A stretch of 64,000 bases of DNA from Amycolatopsis nalaikhensis (GTDB lineage Bacteria; Actinomycetota; Actinomycetes; Mycobacteriales; Pseudonocardiaceae): contig NZ_CP127173.1 in assembly GCF_030264295.1 (NCBI RefSeq), forward strand, positions 3,789,501 to 3,853,500. Direction: 5' to 3'. The position numbers were made by a program, and so were the translations under genes. Of the stretch, positions 41,827 to 53,585 are shown in pieces (within the stretch, counting starts at the first letter, position 1; each line of letters begins with the position of its first letter). Under the pieces are notes generated by a model, which ran no database searches, was not told where the DNA came from, and worked only from the letters and a program-made list of their open reading frames with translations.

Positions 41827-41978
41827 GGCCTTGCTCGGCGGGCGTGAAGCTCTGTGCGGGCTCGGCGGGCCCCGCGCGAAAGGCGAACCGCTCCGACTCG
41901 AGCCGCCTAGGGTGACCCCAGCTGGAGCCGCCCGGCTCGAGCTGCTTTGGGCGAACCCGCCCCGCGGCGAACCAGCTG

Positions 41979-43214
41979 TCAGGCGGCGTCGGAGTCCGGA
42001 GCCCCCGGTTTGGCGACCCGTGAGGTAGCCCCCTGCTCCAGCAGATCAGCCACCGGCAACGTAGCCGCCCCGGTGGCCACCGCGTCCAACCCCAAAGACC
42101 CCAGCTGGATCGAAGTCTGGCTGAACGGATGCCGAAGAGCATGCTCCCCAGCAGCAGCGCGGATCTTCGGCAGCAAAGACTCGCCCAAAGCCAACCCGGC
42201 CCACCCGCCGATCACGATCCGCTCGGGGTTGAACAAGTTGATCAAATTGGCGATCCCCGCCCCGAGATAACCGGCAGTCTCATCCAGCACCCGCGAAGCG
42301 GTCTTGGACTTCGAAGCCGCCTCGAGCAGCGCAGCGAACTGAGCCTGCTCATCCTCCCCGGGAACGTCCTTCCCTCTAGCCCGCCGGTACCGAGCCAGCA
42401 CCCCACCGGCCCCGATGTACGCCTCCAAGCACCCACGCGACCCGCACCGGCAAGCCTGCCCGCCGTAAGCGATCGTCGTGTGGCCCCACTCGCCCGCGCT
42501 GCTCGTCGAGCCTCGGTACGTCGTTCCGTCCGTCACCACCGCCGCGCCCACGCCCGAGCCGATCAGCGCTATCACCGCGTGGCGCGCCCCCCGGCCCGCG
42601 CCGAACCACATCTCCGCCTGGCCCTGCGTCTTCGCGCCGTTGTCGACGAACAAGGGGAGGGAAACCCCCGCGTCCTGCAACAGCGACACCAACGGCACCG
42701 CGTCCCAGCCCACCGTCGGCGCGTGGACCAGCACCCTGGCCCCCTGCTCGACCGTTCCCGGGACGCCGATGCCCACCCCCAGCACCGCCGACTCCTCGAT
42801 GCCCGCGCTCGCGAACACCTCGCGCAACCCCGATGTCACCTGCTCGACCGCCGTTGCCGGGTCCGGGGCCTTCGGGAGCTGGTGCTCCACCGTGGCCAAC
42901 CGGTTCATCGCCAGGTCGAACAACTCCACCTTGACGCCCGTCTCGCCGATGTCGACGCCCGCCACGTGCCCGTACGCCGGGTCCACGCGCAGCAGCACCC
43001 GGGGCCTTCCGCCGTCGGACTCGACCTGGCCCGCCTCCGTGATCAGGCGCTCCTCGCCCAGCTCCGCCGTCACGTTGCTGACCGTCGCCGCACTCAATCC
43101 GGTGAGCTGGCTCAGTTCGTGCCGCGACAGCGGGCCGTCGAAGTACAGTTTCGACAGCAGCAGGGAACGGTTGTGCCGCCGCAGATCACGGACGGTGGTG
43201 CGCTTGCTCGCCAT
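41979..43214 (-). CDS. ROK-family transcriptional regulator 1
   Basis: A 411-residue repressor-type ROK protein. The winged helix (GPLSRHELSQLTGLSAATVSNV) precedes a sugar-kinase-like fold with GVDIGETGVKVELFDL (phosphate loop), the zinc-binding CRCGSRGCLEAY and GIGVPGTV. Such proteins sense sugars or sugar phosphates. It lies between the secreted hydrolases and the importer. ATG at 43214 (MASK) is preferred; the frame opens at 43220. It is divergent from a second ROK gene, with an AT-rich gap between them. Confidence 0.9.
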   Translation of the reverse strand: MASKRTTVRDLRRHNRSLLLSKLYFDGPLSRHELSQLTGLSAATVSNVTAELGEERLITEAGQVESDGGRPRVLLRVDPAYGHVAGVDIGETGVKVELFDLAMNRLATVEHQLPKAPDPATAVEQVTSGLREVFASAGIEESAVLGVGIGVPGTVEQGARVLVHAPTVGWDAVPLVSLLQDAGVSLPLFVDNGAKTQGQAEMWFGAGRGARHAVIALIGSGVGAAVVTDGTTYRGSTSSAGEWGHTTIAYGGQACRCGSRGCLEAYIGAGGVLARYRRARGKDVPGEDEQAQFAALLEAASKSKTASRVLDETAGYLGAGIANLINLFNPERIVIGGWAGLALGESLLPKIRAAAGEHALRHPFSQTSIQLGSLGLDAVATGAATLPVADLLEQGATSRVAKPGAPDSDAA

Positions 43215-43282
43215 GGGCAACCCATCTGAACTCTTACCGGCTTCGACCAGGATGCCTGATCACCGTAAGTTGTGGCTATGTA

Positions 43283-43299
43283 TTAAGTGGTGAACTAAG
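43283..43299. promoter_or_regulatory. Candidate ROK operator between divergent ROK genes
   Basis: On the minus strand the site reads CTTAGTTCACCACTTAA, that is TTAGT-N5-ACTTA. It is an AT-rich island between the two ROK starts. A similar TTAGT-N6-ACTTA site lies at 44576-44592 upstream of the importer operon, which suggests a shared regulator. Confidence 0.45.
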
Positions 43300-43309
43300 T
43301 CTCGAACCG

Positions 43310-44521
43310 GTGGTGTCTGGCAGAATCCCCCAGGTGACCCAGGTGGTGCGCCAGACGACCCGAGACCTCCGGCGGCACAACCGCGCGGCGCTCCTCTCCT
43401 CCCTCTACCTCCGCGGCCCGGTCAGCAGACTGGAACTGGTAGCTGAATCGGGACTGTCCGCCGCCACCGTTACCAACGTCGTCTCCGAACTCATCGCCGA
43501 CGGCGTCGTCGCCGAGGCCGGGTCGGTCGAATCCGACGGCGGACGGCCTCGGACGCTACTCGCCGTGCGCCCGGAGTTCGGGCACGTCGTGGGCGTCGAC
43601 GTCAGCGAAACGCACGTCGAGGTCGGCCTCTTCGACTGCGCGCTCGGCACCCTGGGCACCGTCCGCCACCCGCTCGTCGGCACCCGGCTGGATCCGGACG
43701 AAGTGGCCGGGCTGGTGCGCACCGGCATCGCCGAAGTTCTCGAAGGCGGCGAACCGGACGCGGTCTTCGGCGTCGGCATCGGCGTGCCCGGCGCGGTCCG
43801 CGACGGCGGCATCGTGCACGCGCCCACCCTCGGCTGGCGCGGCGTGGCCTTCGCCGACCTGATCCACCCCCACATCGCGGCACCGCTGCACCTCGACAAC
43901 CGCGCTCGCACGCTCGGCCAGGTCGAGTCGTGGCGCGGGGCCGGCCGGGGCGCCGAACGCGCCATCGTCGCCCTGCTCGGCGTCGGGGTCGGCGCCGCCG
44001 TCGCCACCGCCGGGCCGTCGCACCCCGGGATCACCACCAGCGAGTGGGGCCACACCGTCGTCAAGGCGGGTGGCGCGGCCTGCCGGTGCGGCTCGCACGG
44101 CTGCCTGGAGGCCTACGTCGGCACCGAGGCCGTCGTCCGCCACTACGCCGACCGCGTCGGCCGGGAACCGGTCATCGGGGATGAAAGCGACGCGGAACTG
44201 GCCCGGATCGTCGAGGAGGCCCGCGAGCCGGGACCGGCCGCCGACGTGCTCGCCGAGACGGGCGAATACCTCGGGATCGGCATCGCGAACCTGATCAACC
44301 TCCTCAGTCCCGACCGGGTGGTGCTGTCCGGTTCGGCGGGGGCGATCATGGGACCGGCGATCCTGCCCGCGGTCCGCGACGCCGTGCGCCGGCACGCGCT
44401 CGGCTATCTCGCCGAGCGCACCGAAGTCGTCCTCGGCAGGCTCGGGCCCGAGGCGGTCGCGCTCGGCGCGGCGACGCTGCCCATCGCCCAGCTGCTCGCC
44501 AGCGGGGGCCGGACCGGCTGA
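43310..44521 (+). CDS. ROK-family transcriptional regulator 2
   Basis: A 403-residue ROK protein closely similar to its divergent neighbour: winged helix (GPVSRLELVAESGLSAATVTNV), GVDVSETHVEVGLFDC, GIGVPGAV and zinc motif CRCGSHGCLEAY. The start may be GTG at 43310 or GTG at 43334 (VTQVVRQ). It lies directly upstream of the importer and beta-glucosidase operon, which it probably controls through the AT-rich site at 44576-44592. The two ROK genes look like an old duplication. Confidence 0.9.
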   Translation: MVSGRIPQVTQVVRQTTRDLRRHNRAALLSSLYLRGPVSRLELVAESGLSAATVTNVVSELIADGVVAEAGSVESDGGRPRTLLAVRPEFGHVVGVDVSETHVEVGLFDCALGTLGTVRHPLVGTRLDPDEVAGLVRTGIAEVLEGGEPDAVFGVGIGVPGAVRDGGIVHAPTLGWRGVAFADLIHPHIAAPLHLDNRARTLGQVESWRGAGRGAERAIVALLGVGVGAAVATAGPSHPGITTSEWGHTVVKAGGAACRCGSHGCLEAYVGTEAVVRHYADRVGREPVIGDESDAELARIVEEAREPGPAADVLAETGEYLGIGIANLINLLSPDRVVLSGSAGAIMGPAILPAVRDAVRRHALGYLAERTEVVLGRLGPEAVALGAATLPIAQLLASGGRTG

Positions 44522-44575
44522 AACCCTTGCGTCGCAAGGAGGAGTTCCGTCAACAGGTCCAGACCGCCAGTTCTT

Positions 44576-44592
44576 TTAGTACTTAAACTTAG
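44576..44592. promoter_or_regulatory. Candidate ROK operator upstream of importer operon
   Basis: TTAGTACTTAAACTTAG lies about 135 bp upstream of the binding-protein start, in an AT-rich patch that continues with ACAAAATGTTA. It shares TTAGT...ACTTA with the site between the ROK genes. The remaining gap to 44727 holds a small GTGAC/GTCAC repeat and a strong Shine-Dalgarno (TAGGAGGA). Confidence 0.45.
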
Positions 44593-44726
44593 GCACAAAA
44601 TGTTACCGCCGTGTTATTGACGTGACCCGAGTCACCCGGGTTGACTTCGGGACGTCGTTCGGTCGCCGGCGGTCGGGGCTCGCTACCAGTCGACACGGAG
44701 TTACTCGTCGATGACTAGGAGGACCG

Positions 44727-46397
44727 ATGCGAGTCAAGCGCGCAGTGGTCGCAGCGCTCGTGGCAGTGATGGCCGTAGGCGGGCTGACCGCGTGCGGGAG
44801 TGGCAGCTCGAGCGCGGGCCAGGGCAACCCCGACGCCGTGCTCAACGTCGGCAAGCCCGACGGCCCGCAGGCGGAGAACAACAACCCGTTCCTGGAGACC
44901 TCCGCGCTGTCCAACATGGGCTACCGGTGGATGATCTACGAGCCCCTGGTCATGCACAACCGCGTCAAGCCGCAGGAGCCGGGGAAGCCGTGGCTGGCCA
45001 CGAAGTGGGACTGGTCGGACAACTTCAAGAAGCTGGTCCTGACCGTCCGTGACGGCGTCAAGTTCTCCGACGGCCAGCCGATGACCGCCGAGGACGTCGC
45101 CTACACCTTCCAGCTGCTGCGCGACAACAAGGCGCTGAACGTCGACGCCGTCCCGTACAAGGACATCAGTGCGGCCGGCAACCAGGTCACCCTCGGCTTC
45201 GACAACTCGCAGTTCGTCAACCAGGTCAAGATCCTGCAGACCCTGGTCGTGCCGAAGCACGTCTGGAAGGACGTCAAGGACCCGGCGCTGGACCTCGTCA
45301 AGAACCCGATCGGCACCGGCCCGTACACGCTGAAGTCGGCCACCCCGCAGACGATGATCGTCGTGCGGCGCGACAGCGGCTACTGGCAGGAGGCGCCGAA
45401 GGTTAAGGAGATCCGCTACACCTCCTACACCGACAACAACGCGCAGGTCAACGCGCTGGTCAACGGGGCTTCCGAGTGGAGCTTCGTGTTCATCCCGAAC
45501 TACAAGGCCGTCTACACCAACAAGGACCCGCAGCACTACAAGCTGTGGTTCCCCGCGCAGCTGGCCGTCCACGGCCTGTGGTTCAACACCGAAAAGGCGC
45601 CGTGGAACGACGCGAAGCTGCGCCAGGCCGTCAACAAGGTGATCAACCGCGACGACATCTTCAACCAGGGCGAGGCCGGCTACTTCTACCCGAAGAACGA
45701 CCAGGTCACCGGCATCCCCACCCCGGCGGGCGACCCCTTCATCGCGCCGCAGTACAAGGGCCAGTCGGTCAAGGTCGACGTCCCTGGCGCGAAGGCGCTG
45801 CTGACCGGCGCGGGCTACAAGTTCACCGGCGACAAGCTGGCCGACCCGAGCGGCAAGCCCGTCACCATCAAGCTCACCGTCCCGTCCGGCTGGTCGGACT
45901 ACATCACCGACCTGGAGATCATCAAGGACAACCTGGCGCAGATCGGCATCACCGCCACGGTCGAGAAGATGAACCAGGACGCGTGGATGAAGTCGGTCGA
46001 CACCGGTGACTTCGAAGGCCTGATGCACTGGACCAACGACGGCCAGACGCCGTACGACATGTACCGCGACGTCATGGACGGCAACCGCTACAAGCCGACC
46101 GGCCAGGGTGGCATCAACGGCAACTACGGCCGCTACAAGAACGACGAGGCGACCAAGGTGCTCGAGACGTACGCGAACGCCGAGGACGACGCCGCCCGCA
46201 CCGCGGCCATGGCGACGCTGCAGAAGATCATGATCGAGCAGCAGCCGATGATCCCGACGTCCGCGGCGAACTCCGGCGGCGAGTACAGCACGAAGAACTG
46301 GGTCGGCTGGCCCGACGACGCCAACCCGTACGGCCCGGCGCAGCCGACGCTGCGCAACGCGCTCGACATCGTCCTGCACCTGAAGCCCGCGGCCTGA
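44727..46397 (+). CDS. Solute-binding lipoprotein, SBP_bac_5 (oligopeptide type)
   Basis: A 556-residue family 5 binding protein. A lipoprotein signal ends at Cys23 (GGLTACGS). Family stretches are WLATKWDWSDNFKKLVLTVRDGVKFSDGQPMTAEDVAYTF and NPIGTGPYTLKS. Family 5 proteins bind peptides, nickel or, in several bacteria, beta-linked oligosaccharides. Placed with a GH1 beta-glucosidase, ROK regulators and secreted glucanases, an oligosaccharide ligand (cellobiose, laminari- or gentio-oligosaccharide) is more likely than peptide. ATG at 44727 follows AGGAGGACCG. Confidence 0.88.
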   Translation: MRVKRAVVAALVAVMAVGGLTACGSGSSSAGQGNPDAVLNVGKPDGPQAENNNPFLETSALSNMGYRWMIYEPLVMHNRVKPQEPGKPWLATKWDWSDNFKKLVLTVRDGVKFSDGQPMTAEDVAYTFQLLRDNKALNVDAVPYKDISAAGNQVTLGFDNSQFVNQVKILQTLVVPKHVWKDVKDPALDLVKNPIGTGPYTLKSATPQTMIVVRRDSGYWQEAPKVKEIRYTSYTDNNAQVNALVNGASEWSFVFIPNYKAVYTNKDPQHYKLWFPAQLAVHGLWFNTEKAPWNDAKLRQAVNKVINRDDIFNQGEAGYFYPKNDQVTGIPTPAGDPFIAPQYKGQSVKVDVPGAKALLTGAGYKFTGDKLADPSGKPVTIKLTVPSGWSDYITDLEIIKDNLAQIGITATVEKMNQDAWMKSVDTGDFEGLMHWTNDGQTPYDMYRDVMDGNRYKPTGQGGINGNYGRYKNDEATKVLETYANAEDDAARTAAMATLQKIMIEQQPMIPTSAANSGGEYSTKNWVGWPDDANPYGPAQPTLRNALDIVLHLKPAA

Positions 46398-46399
46398 CG

Positions 46400-47478
<1,079 letters not shown>

Positions 47479-47482
<4 letters not shown>

Positions 47483-48459
47483 GGTACCTGCTGCAGCGGC
47501 TGGCCTTCTACGTCTTCACCGCGTGGGCCGCCGTCACCATCAACTTCTTCATCCCGCGGCTGATCCCCGGCGACCCGGTGCAGTCCCTGATCGCGAAGAA
47601 CCAGGGCATGATCAGCGCGGACGCGATCCAGTCACTGTACGTCCTGTTCGGACTCGACAAGAACGAAAGCCTGCTCTCCCAGTACTTCGACTACTGGGGC
47701 CAGCTCTTCCGGGGCGACCTCGGCATCTCGTTCACGTTCTTCCCGACGCCGGTGTCCGACCTGCTCGGCGACAGCCTGCCGTGGACGATCATCCTGGTCG
47801 GCATCACCACGGTCGTCGGTTTCGCGATCGGCACCGGGCTCGGTGTGGTCGCCGGCTGGAAGCGCGGTTCGTGGGTCGACGGCCTGCTGCCGGTGACGAC
47901 GTTCCTGTCGTCGATCCCGTACTTCTGGCTGGGCCTGATCGCGCTGACGCTGCTGGCCGGGCCGGGCAGCTTCTTCCCGTCGTCCGGCGGCTACGACCCG
48001 GGCACCATCCCGGGCTGGGACGGCTCGTTCATCGGCAGCGCGATCCAGCACAGCCTGCTGCCCGCGATCACCATCCTGATCAGCTCGATGGGCAGCTGGA
48101 TCCTGGGGATGCGCAACATGATGGTCACCGTCGCGTCGGAGGACTACGTCACCGTCGCGCACGCCAAGGGCCTGCCGGAACGCCGGGTGATGGTCGGGTA
48201 CGCGGCGCGCAACGCGTTGCTGCCCAGCGTGTCCGGATTCGCGCTCGCCCTCGGATTCATCGTCGGCGGCACCCTGCTGGTGGAGATCGTCTTCTCCTAC
48301 CCGGGCGTCGGCTACCAGCTGTTCCAGGCCGTCGGCTCCCAGGACTACCCGCTGATGCAGGGCATCTTCCTGATCATCACGCTCTCGGTGCTGGTGGCGA
48401 ACCTGGTCGCCGACGTCGCCTACCTCGCGCTCGACCCCCGCACCCGGAAGGAGGGCTGA
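47479..48459 (+). CDS. ABC transporter permease (OppB/DppB-like)
   Basis: A 326-residue permease with about six spans. MRYLLQRLAFYVFTAWAAVT and FFIPRLIPGDPV are the classic DppB opening, and the EAA-like loop is DYVTVAHAKGLPERRVMVGYAARNALLP. ATG at 47479 overlaps the ATPase stop. It forms the channel with the DppC-like gene that follows. Confidence 0.92.
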
Positions 48460-48460
48460 C

Positions 48461-49440
48461 ATGGCCGTACCCGCGGCGGACGTCAAGGCCGCCCAGGCCC
48501 TCCCGCTCGAAGCGGTCGCCCGCCGGCGCCGCTTCCGGTTCCTCACCGGCGGCAAGACCGCCACCGGCCTCGGCGTCATCGTCTTCTTCCTGGTGATCGC
48601 GGTCATCGGGGACTGGATCGCGCCGTACGACCCGTCGGCGCGCAGCAGCGACCTGCTCGAATCGCCGTCGGGCCGGCACTGGTTCGGCACCACCCACCTC
48701 GGCCAGGACATCTTCAGCCAGGTGGTGGTCGGCACCCGCAGCGTCATGCTCGTCGGGCTGGCCGCCGGGATCGTGGCGACGATCCTCGCGGTGATCGTCG
48801 GCGTGACGTCCGGGTACCTGGGCGGCACACCGGGCGAAGGTCTCTCCGCACTGTCCAACGTGTTCCTGGTGATCCCGGCACTGCCGCTGATCATCATCAT
48901 CGGCAGCGCGGTGCCCACCGGTGGCGACATCCTGGTGGCGGTGATCATCGGGTTCACGTCGTGGGCGTGGGGCGCGCGAGTGCTGCGAGCGCAGACACTT
49001 TCGTTGCGCGGCCGGGAATACGTCGAGGCGGCCCGGGCGACCGGCGAGTCGACGTGGCGGATCATCTTCTTCGAGATCCTGCCGAACCTGACCGCGGTGA
49101 TCGCGTCGAGCTTCGTCGGCACGGTGATCTTCGCCGTGATGTCGGAGATCACGCTCGCGTTCGTCGGCGTCTCCGGGCTGTCCAACTGGAACTGGGGCAC
49201 GATCCTGTTCTGGGCGCAGAGCCAGCAGGCGCTCGCGCAGGGCGCGTGGTGGTGGTTCGTGCCGGCCGGGCTGGCGATCGCGATCCTCGGCACGGCGTTG
49301 TCCCTGCTCAACTTCGGCATCGACGAGTTCGTCAGCCCGCGGCTGCGCGGCAGCGGCAAGGCGCGCGTGAAGGGCGCCGACGGGCGGACGCACCGCATGC
49401 GGGTGGGCTTCACGCCCGTGCTCGGGCGAGAGGAACAGCC

Positions 49441-49444
<4 letters not shown>
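48461..49444 (+). CDS. ABC transporter permease (OppC/DppC-like)
   Basis: A 327-residue permease. It has a cytoplasmic N-terminus, the HWFGTTHLGQDIFSQVVVGTR motif typical of DppC, and the EAA loop EYVEAARATGESTWRIIFFEILPN. It begins one base after the preceding stop and its own stop overlaps the next ATPase start (ATGA). It is the partner channel subunit. Confidence 0.92.
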
Positions 49445-50430
<986 letters not shown>

Positions 50431-50461
50431 ACGCCCTGTCCGGTACCTCTGGAGGAGAGCC

Positions 50462-51865
50462 TTGACCGAGACCACAGCCGCGACCGCCGAGCAGCAGGCG
50501 TTGATCGACACCCTGCCGCCGGACTTCCGCTGGGGCGTGGCCACCGCCGCGTACCAGATCGAAGGAGCGGTCGCCGAAGACGGGCGCACACCGTCCATTT
50601 GGGACACCTTCTGCCAGGTGCCGTGGGCGATCGACAACAACGACACCGGCGACGTGGCGTGCGACCACTACCACCGGATGCCGTCCGACATCGCGCTGGT
50701 CGACGAGCTGGGTGCGGACACGTACCGGTTTTCCGTGGCGTGGCCCCGGGTCCAGCCGCGCGGTCGCGGCGGCGTCAACCCGGCGGGCATCGGGTTCTAC
50801 GACCGGCTGGTGGACGAGACGCTCAGCCGCGGGATCACGCCGTGGCTGACGTTGTACCACTGGGACCTCCCGCAAGAGCTGGAGGACGCGGGCGGCTGGC
50901 CGTCCCGCGACACGGCGTACCGGTTCGCGGACTACGCGATGCTGGTGTTCGACGCGCTGAAGGACCGGGTGCGGCACTGGACGACGCTGAACGAGCCGTG
51001 GTGCTCGGCGATGCACGGGTACGTCCACGGCGTGATGGCCCCGGGACGCCGTGACTACGCGGCCGGGTTGCACGCGGTCCACCACCTGCTGCTCGGTCAC
51101 GGGCTGGCGGTCCAGCGGATGCGCGAGGCGGCCCCGGCGGACACGCAGTTCGGCATCACGCTCAACATGTGCACCGCCGACCCGGCGACGGACTCGCCGG
51201 AGGACGTCCGCGCGGCCCGCCAGGCCGACGGCCTCGGCGTCCGGATCTACCTGGACCCGCTGGTCCACGGCCGCTACCCGGCGGACGTCGTCGACGACCT
51301 GGCCGCGCGCGGAGTGCGGCTCCCGGTGCAGGACGGGGACCTGTCGGTCATCTCGACGCCGCTGGACTTCCTCGGCGTGAACTACTACTTCGGCCAGCAG
51401 TTCTCCGGAGTGGACGAAAACGGCGCTTCGGTGGACGCGGACGGCGTCCCGGCGTCGCGGGTGGTCCCGTTCGGCGAGCCGACGACGGCGATGGGCTGGG
51501 AGATCCTGCCGGACAAGTTCACGGAGCTGCTGACCCGCCTCGGCCGCGACTACCCGGGCGTGCCGATGTACATCACGGAGAACGGCTCGGCGTTCGACGA
51601 CGACCCGGACTCGTCGGGCTTCGTGCGCGACGAGGAGCGGACGGCGTACTTGGCGTCGCACATCGCGGCCGTGGCGGCGGCTCGTCAAGCCGGAGCGGAT
51701 GTGCGCGGGTACTTCGCCTGGTCCCTTTTGGACAACTTCGAATGGGCTTACGGGTATGCCAAGCGGTTCGGGTTGATCCGGGTGGATTACGAAACGCAGG
51801 AGCGGACGATCAAGCAGAGCGGGTACTTCTACCGCGATACGGTGCGGCGGGTCCGGGGGAGCTGA
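50462..51865 (+). CDS. GH1 beta-glucosidase
   Basis: A 467-residue intracellular glycosidase without a signal peptide. The acid/base is Glu178 (TLNEPW) and the nucleophile is Glu373 (YITENGSAF). FRWGVATAAYQIEGA and the closing WSLLDNFEWAYGYAKRFGLIRVDY are GH1 signatures. TTG at 50462 follows TGGAGGAGAG. It splits imported beta-oligosaccharides to glucose and is the last gene of the importer operon. A hairpin at 51872-51910 ends the unit. Confidence 0.93.
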   Translation: MTETTAATAEQQALIDTLPPDFRWGVATAAYQIEGAVAEDGRTPSIWDTFCQVPWAIDNNDTGDVACDHYHRMPSDIALVDELGADTYRFSVAWPRVQPRGRGGVNPAGIGFYDRLVDETLSRGITPWLTLYHWDLPQELEDAGGWPSRDTAYRFADYAMLVFDALKDRVRHWTTLNEPWCSAMHGYVHGVMAPGRRDYAAGLHAVHHLLLGHGLAVQRMREAAPADTQFGITLNMCTADPATDSPEDVRAARQADGLGVRIYLDPLVHGRYPADVVDDLAARGVRLPVQDGDLSVISTPLDFLGVNYYFGQQFSGVDENGASVDADGVPASRVVPFGEPTTAMGWEILPDKFTELLTRLGRDYPGVPMYITENGSAFDDDPDSSGFVRDEERTAYLASHIAAVAAARQAGADVRGYFAWSLLDNFEWAYGYAKRFGLIRVDYETQERTIKQSGYFYRDTVRRVRGS

Positions 51866-51871
51866 GGTCGT

Positions 51872-51910
51872 TCCCGGCCACCATGGGACCGTGGTCCCTG
51901 GTGGCCGGGA
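51872..51910 (+). terminator. Terminator hairpin after GH1 gene
   Basis: A left arm from 51872 (TCCCGGCCACCATGGGACC) pairs with the right arm to 51910 except for one bulged T. It starts 6 bp after the glycosidase stop and lies upstream of the oxidoreductase start (51935). It shares GGCCACCATG and GGTCCC with the hairpin at 13396-13432. Confidence 0.65.
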
Positions 51911-51934
51911 CTCCACCCTCCCCAAACTCGTGCC

Positions 51935-53482
51935 ATGGACGCATGGGACGCGGTGATCGTGGGGAGCGGGCACAACGCCCTGGTCGCGGGGGCCTTCCTC
52001 GCCCGGGACGGCTGGCGGGTACTGGTCCTGGAGGAACACGACCGGCCCGGCGGCCTCGTCCGGACCGAGGAACTCACCCTCCCCGGCTTCAAGCACGACG
52101 TCTACGCCTCGGCTCACCTCCTCTTCACCGCCGGTCCGGCCTACGCCGCCCTGGCGCCCGAACTCACCGAACTCGGGCTCGAATACCGCCGGCCGCGGTA
52201 CTGGTCCGGCGTGGCGACGCCCGAGGGCAGCGCCGTCCTCTCCACCGATCCCGGCGAGAACCTCGCCGAGGCCGAACGGCTCGGCGACGGTCCCGCCTTC
52301 GCTGCCCTCCTCAAGGACTTCGAACCGCACGTCGGACCGATCTTCGAGCTGCTCGGTGCCGAGCTGAGCAGCCGGGAATCCGCTCGGACGATCAAGAAAC
52401 TCTTCGAAGACCGCGGTTTCGCCCAGCTCTTCACCCTCACCGCGCGCGACCTCCTCACCCAGACCTTCACCTCGCCCGTGCTCAAGGCAGCCCTCGCGCC
52501 GTGGGCGCTGCACCTCGGCCGCGGCCCGGACGAAGCCAACAGCGGCCTCTGGGTCCTCCTCTGCCAGATCGCGCTCAGCATGGCCGGGATGCCGACTCCC
52601 GCGGGCGGCAGCGAACGGCTCGTGCAGGTCCTCGCCGAACTGATCACCAAGCACGGCGGCACCGTCCGCACCGGCACGAAAGTCGAGCGGATACTGCTCA
52701 AGGACGGCCACGCCCGCGGTGTGCGGCTCGCGGACGGCGAGGTCGTCCACGCCCGGCGGGCCGTGCTCGCCTCCGTCAACCCCGACCAGCTCTACCTCGA
52801 ACTCCTGGCCGACGAACAGGTCGTCCCGCCCACGATTCGCGCCCAAGCCGGGCGGTACCGCTACGGCCGCGGCTGCTTCGTGCTCCACCTCGCCCTGTCC
52901 GAACCGCCGCGCTTCGACGACGAACGCCTGCACGGTGCCGGTGAACCCCACCTGAGCGGCGGCCTCGACGCCCTTTCGCGGTCGGTCGACGAAGCCACAC
53001 GCGGCCTGCTCCCGGCCGAACCGACCGTCGCCTTCGACGTGCCGTCCAATGTGGACAGAAGCAGGGCTCCGGCTGGGAAAGCCACCGCGAGGCTGCAGCT
53101 GCTCGACGTCCCGACGCACCCGCGGGGCGATGCCGCCGGGGAGATCGACGCCGCCGGCTGGACTCCCGGTGTCAAGGCGGCTTTCGCCGACCGCGTCCTG
53201 GCGCAAGTCGCCCGCTACGCGCCCAACGTCCCGGGCAGCGTGCTCGGCATGCACCTCGTCGCGCCCGACGATCTCGCCCGCGCCAACCGCAACTGCGGTC
53301 CCGGGGATCCCTTCGGCGGCAGCCACGACCTCGCGCAGAGCTACCTCTTCCGGCCCCTGCCGGGCCAGCCGCCGCACCGCACCCCGGTGCCCGGGCTGTG
53401 GATGCTCGGGGCCGCCACCTGGCCCGGCCACGGCGTCAACGGCGCCTCCGGCTACATCGTCGCGCGCGCCCTGCTCGGCTGA
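51935..53482 (+). CDS. FAD-dependent oxidoreductase (phytoene desaturase / PYROXD2-like)
   Basis: A 515-residue flavoprotein. The N-terminal dinucleotide loop is VIVGSGHNALVAGAFLARDG, followed by VLEEHDRPGGLVRTEEL. A C-terminal CrtI-like end reads LWMLGAATWPGHGVNGASGYIVARAL. It resembles PYROXD2-type oxidoreductases more than carotenoid enzymes, and no carotenoid genes are near. Substrate unknown; it is a single-gene unit. Confidence 0.85.
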   Translation: MDAWDAVIVGSGHNALVAGAFLARDGWRVLVLEEHDRPGGLVRTEELTLPGFKHDVYASAHLLFTAGPAYAALAPELTELGLEYRRPRYWSGVATPEGSAVLSTDPGENLAEAERLGDGPAFAALLKDFEPHVGPIFELLGAELSSRESARTIKKLFEDRGFAQLFTLTARDLLTQTFTSPVLKAALAPWALHLGRGPDEANSGLWVLLCQIALSMAGMPTPAGGSERLVQVLAELITKHGGTVRTGTKVERILLKDGHARGVRLADGEVVHARRAVLASVNPDQLYLELLADEQVVPPTIRAQAGRYRYGRGCFVLHLALSEPPRFDDERLHGAGEPHLSGGLDALSRSVDEATRGLLPAEPTVAFDVPSNVDRSRAPAGKATARLQLLDVPTHPRGDAAGEIDAAGWTPGVKAAFADRVLAQVARYAPNVPGSVLGMHLVAPDDLARANRNCGPGDPFGGSHDLAQSYLFRPLPGQPPHRTPVPGLWMLGAATWPGHGVNGASGYIVARALLG

Positions 53483-53585
53483 TCGGCGGTGGGGCGCACC
53501 CCACTCCGGCGCCGGTGGCTCGCCCCATGGTTCGGGCCGCGGGCCGTCCCTACCTTCGGACGGGTAGCCGACCCAGGGGGTAGCG

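Larger units (their letters stand above)
41197..41978. other. 782-bp gene-free region upstream of GH16
   Basis: The part nearest GH16 contains a promoter and operator (41342-41391). The rest (41420-41978) is very GC rich and holds a duplicated block of about 125 bp (41550-41675 and 41701-41826). Open frames cross it on both strands but look random, and the repeat offset of about 151 bp is not a multiple of three. It separates the hydrolases from the ROK regulators. Confidence 0.6.

Noticed and set aside
36985..41847. Very long open frames (600-960 codons) on both strands across the hydrolase genes
   Set aside because: They are shadows of the real genes caused by high GC content; their sequences are low-complexity Arg/Ala/Pro/Gly or Val/Gly/Asp runs without family features.
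41438..42142. 234-codon minus-strand frame in the gene-free region
   Set aside because: It is Pro/Arg rich with no domain, no ribosome site, and it spans the duplicated block and the 3' end of a ROK gene.
51935..53482. CrtI-like flavoprotein as a carotenoid desaturase
   Set aside because: No crtB, crtE or other carotenoid genes nearby, and the sequence is closer to the PYROXD2-type oxidoreductases.
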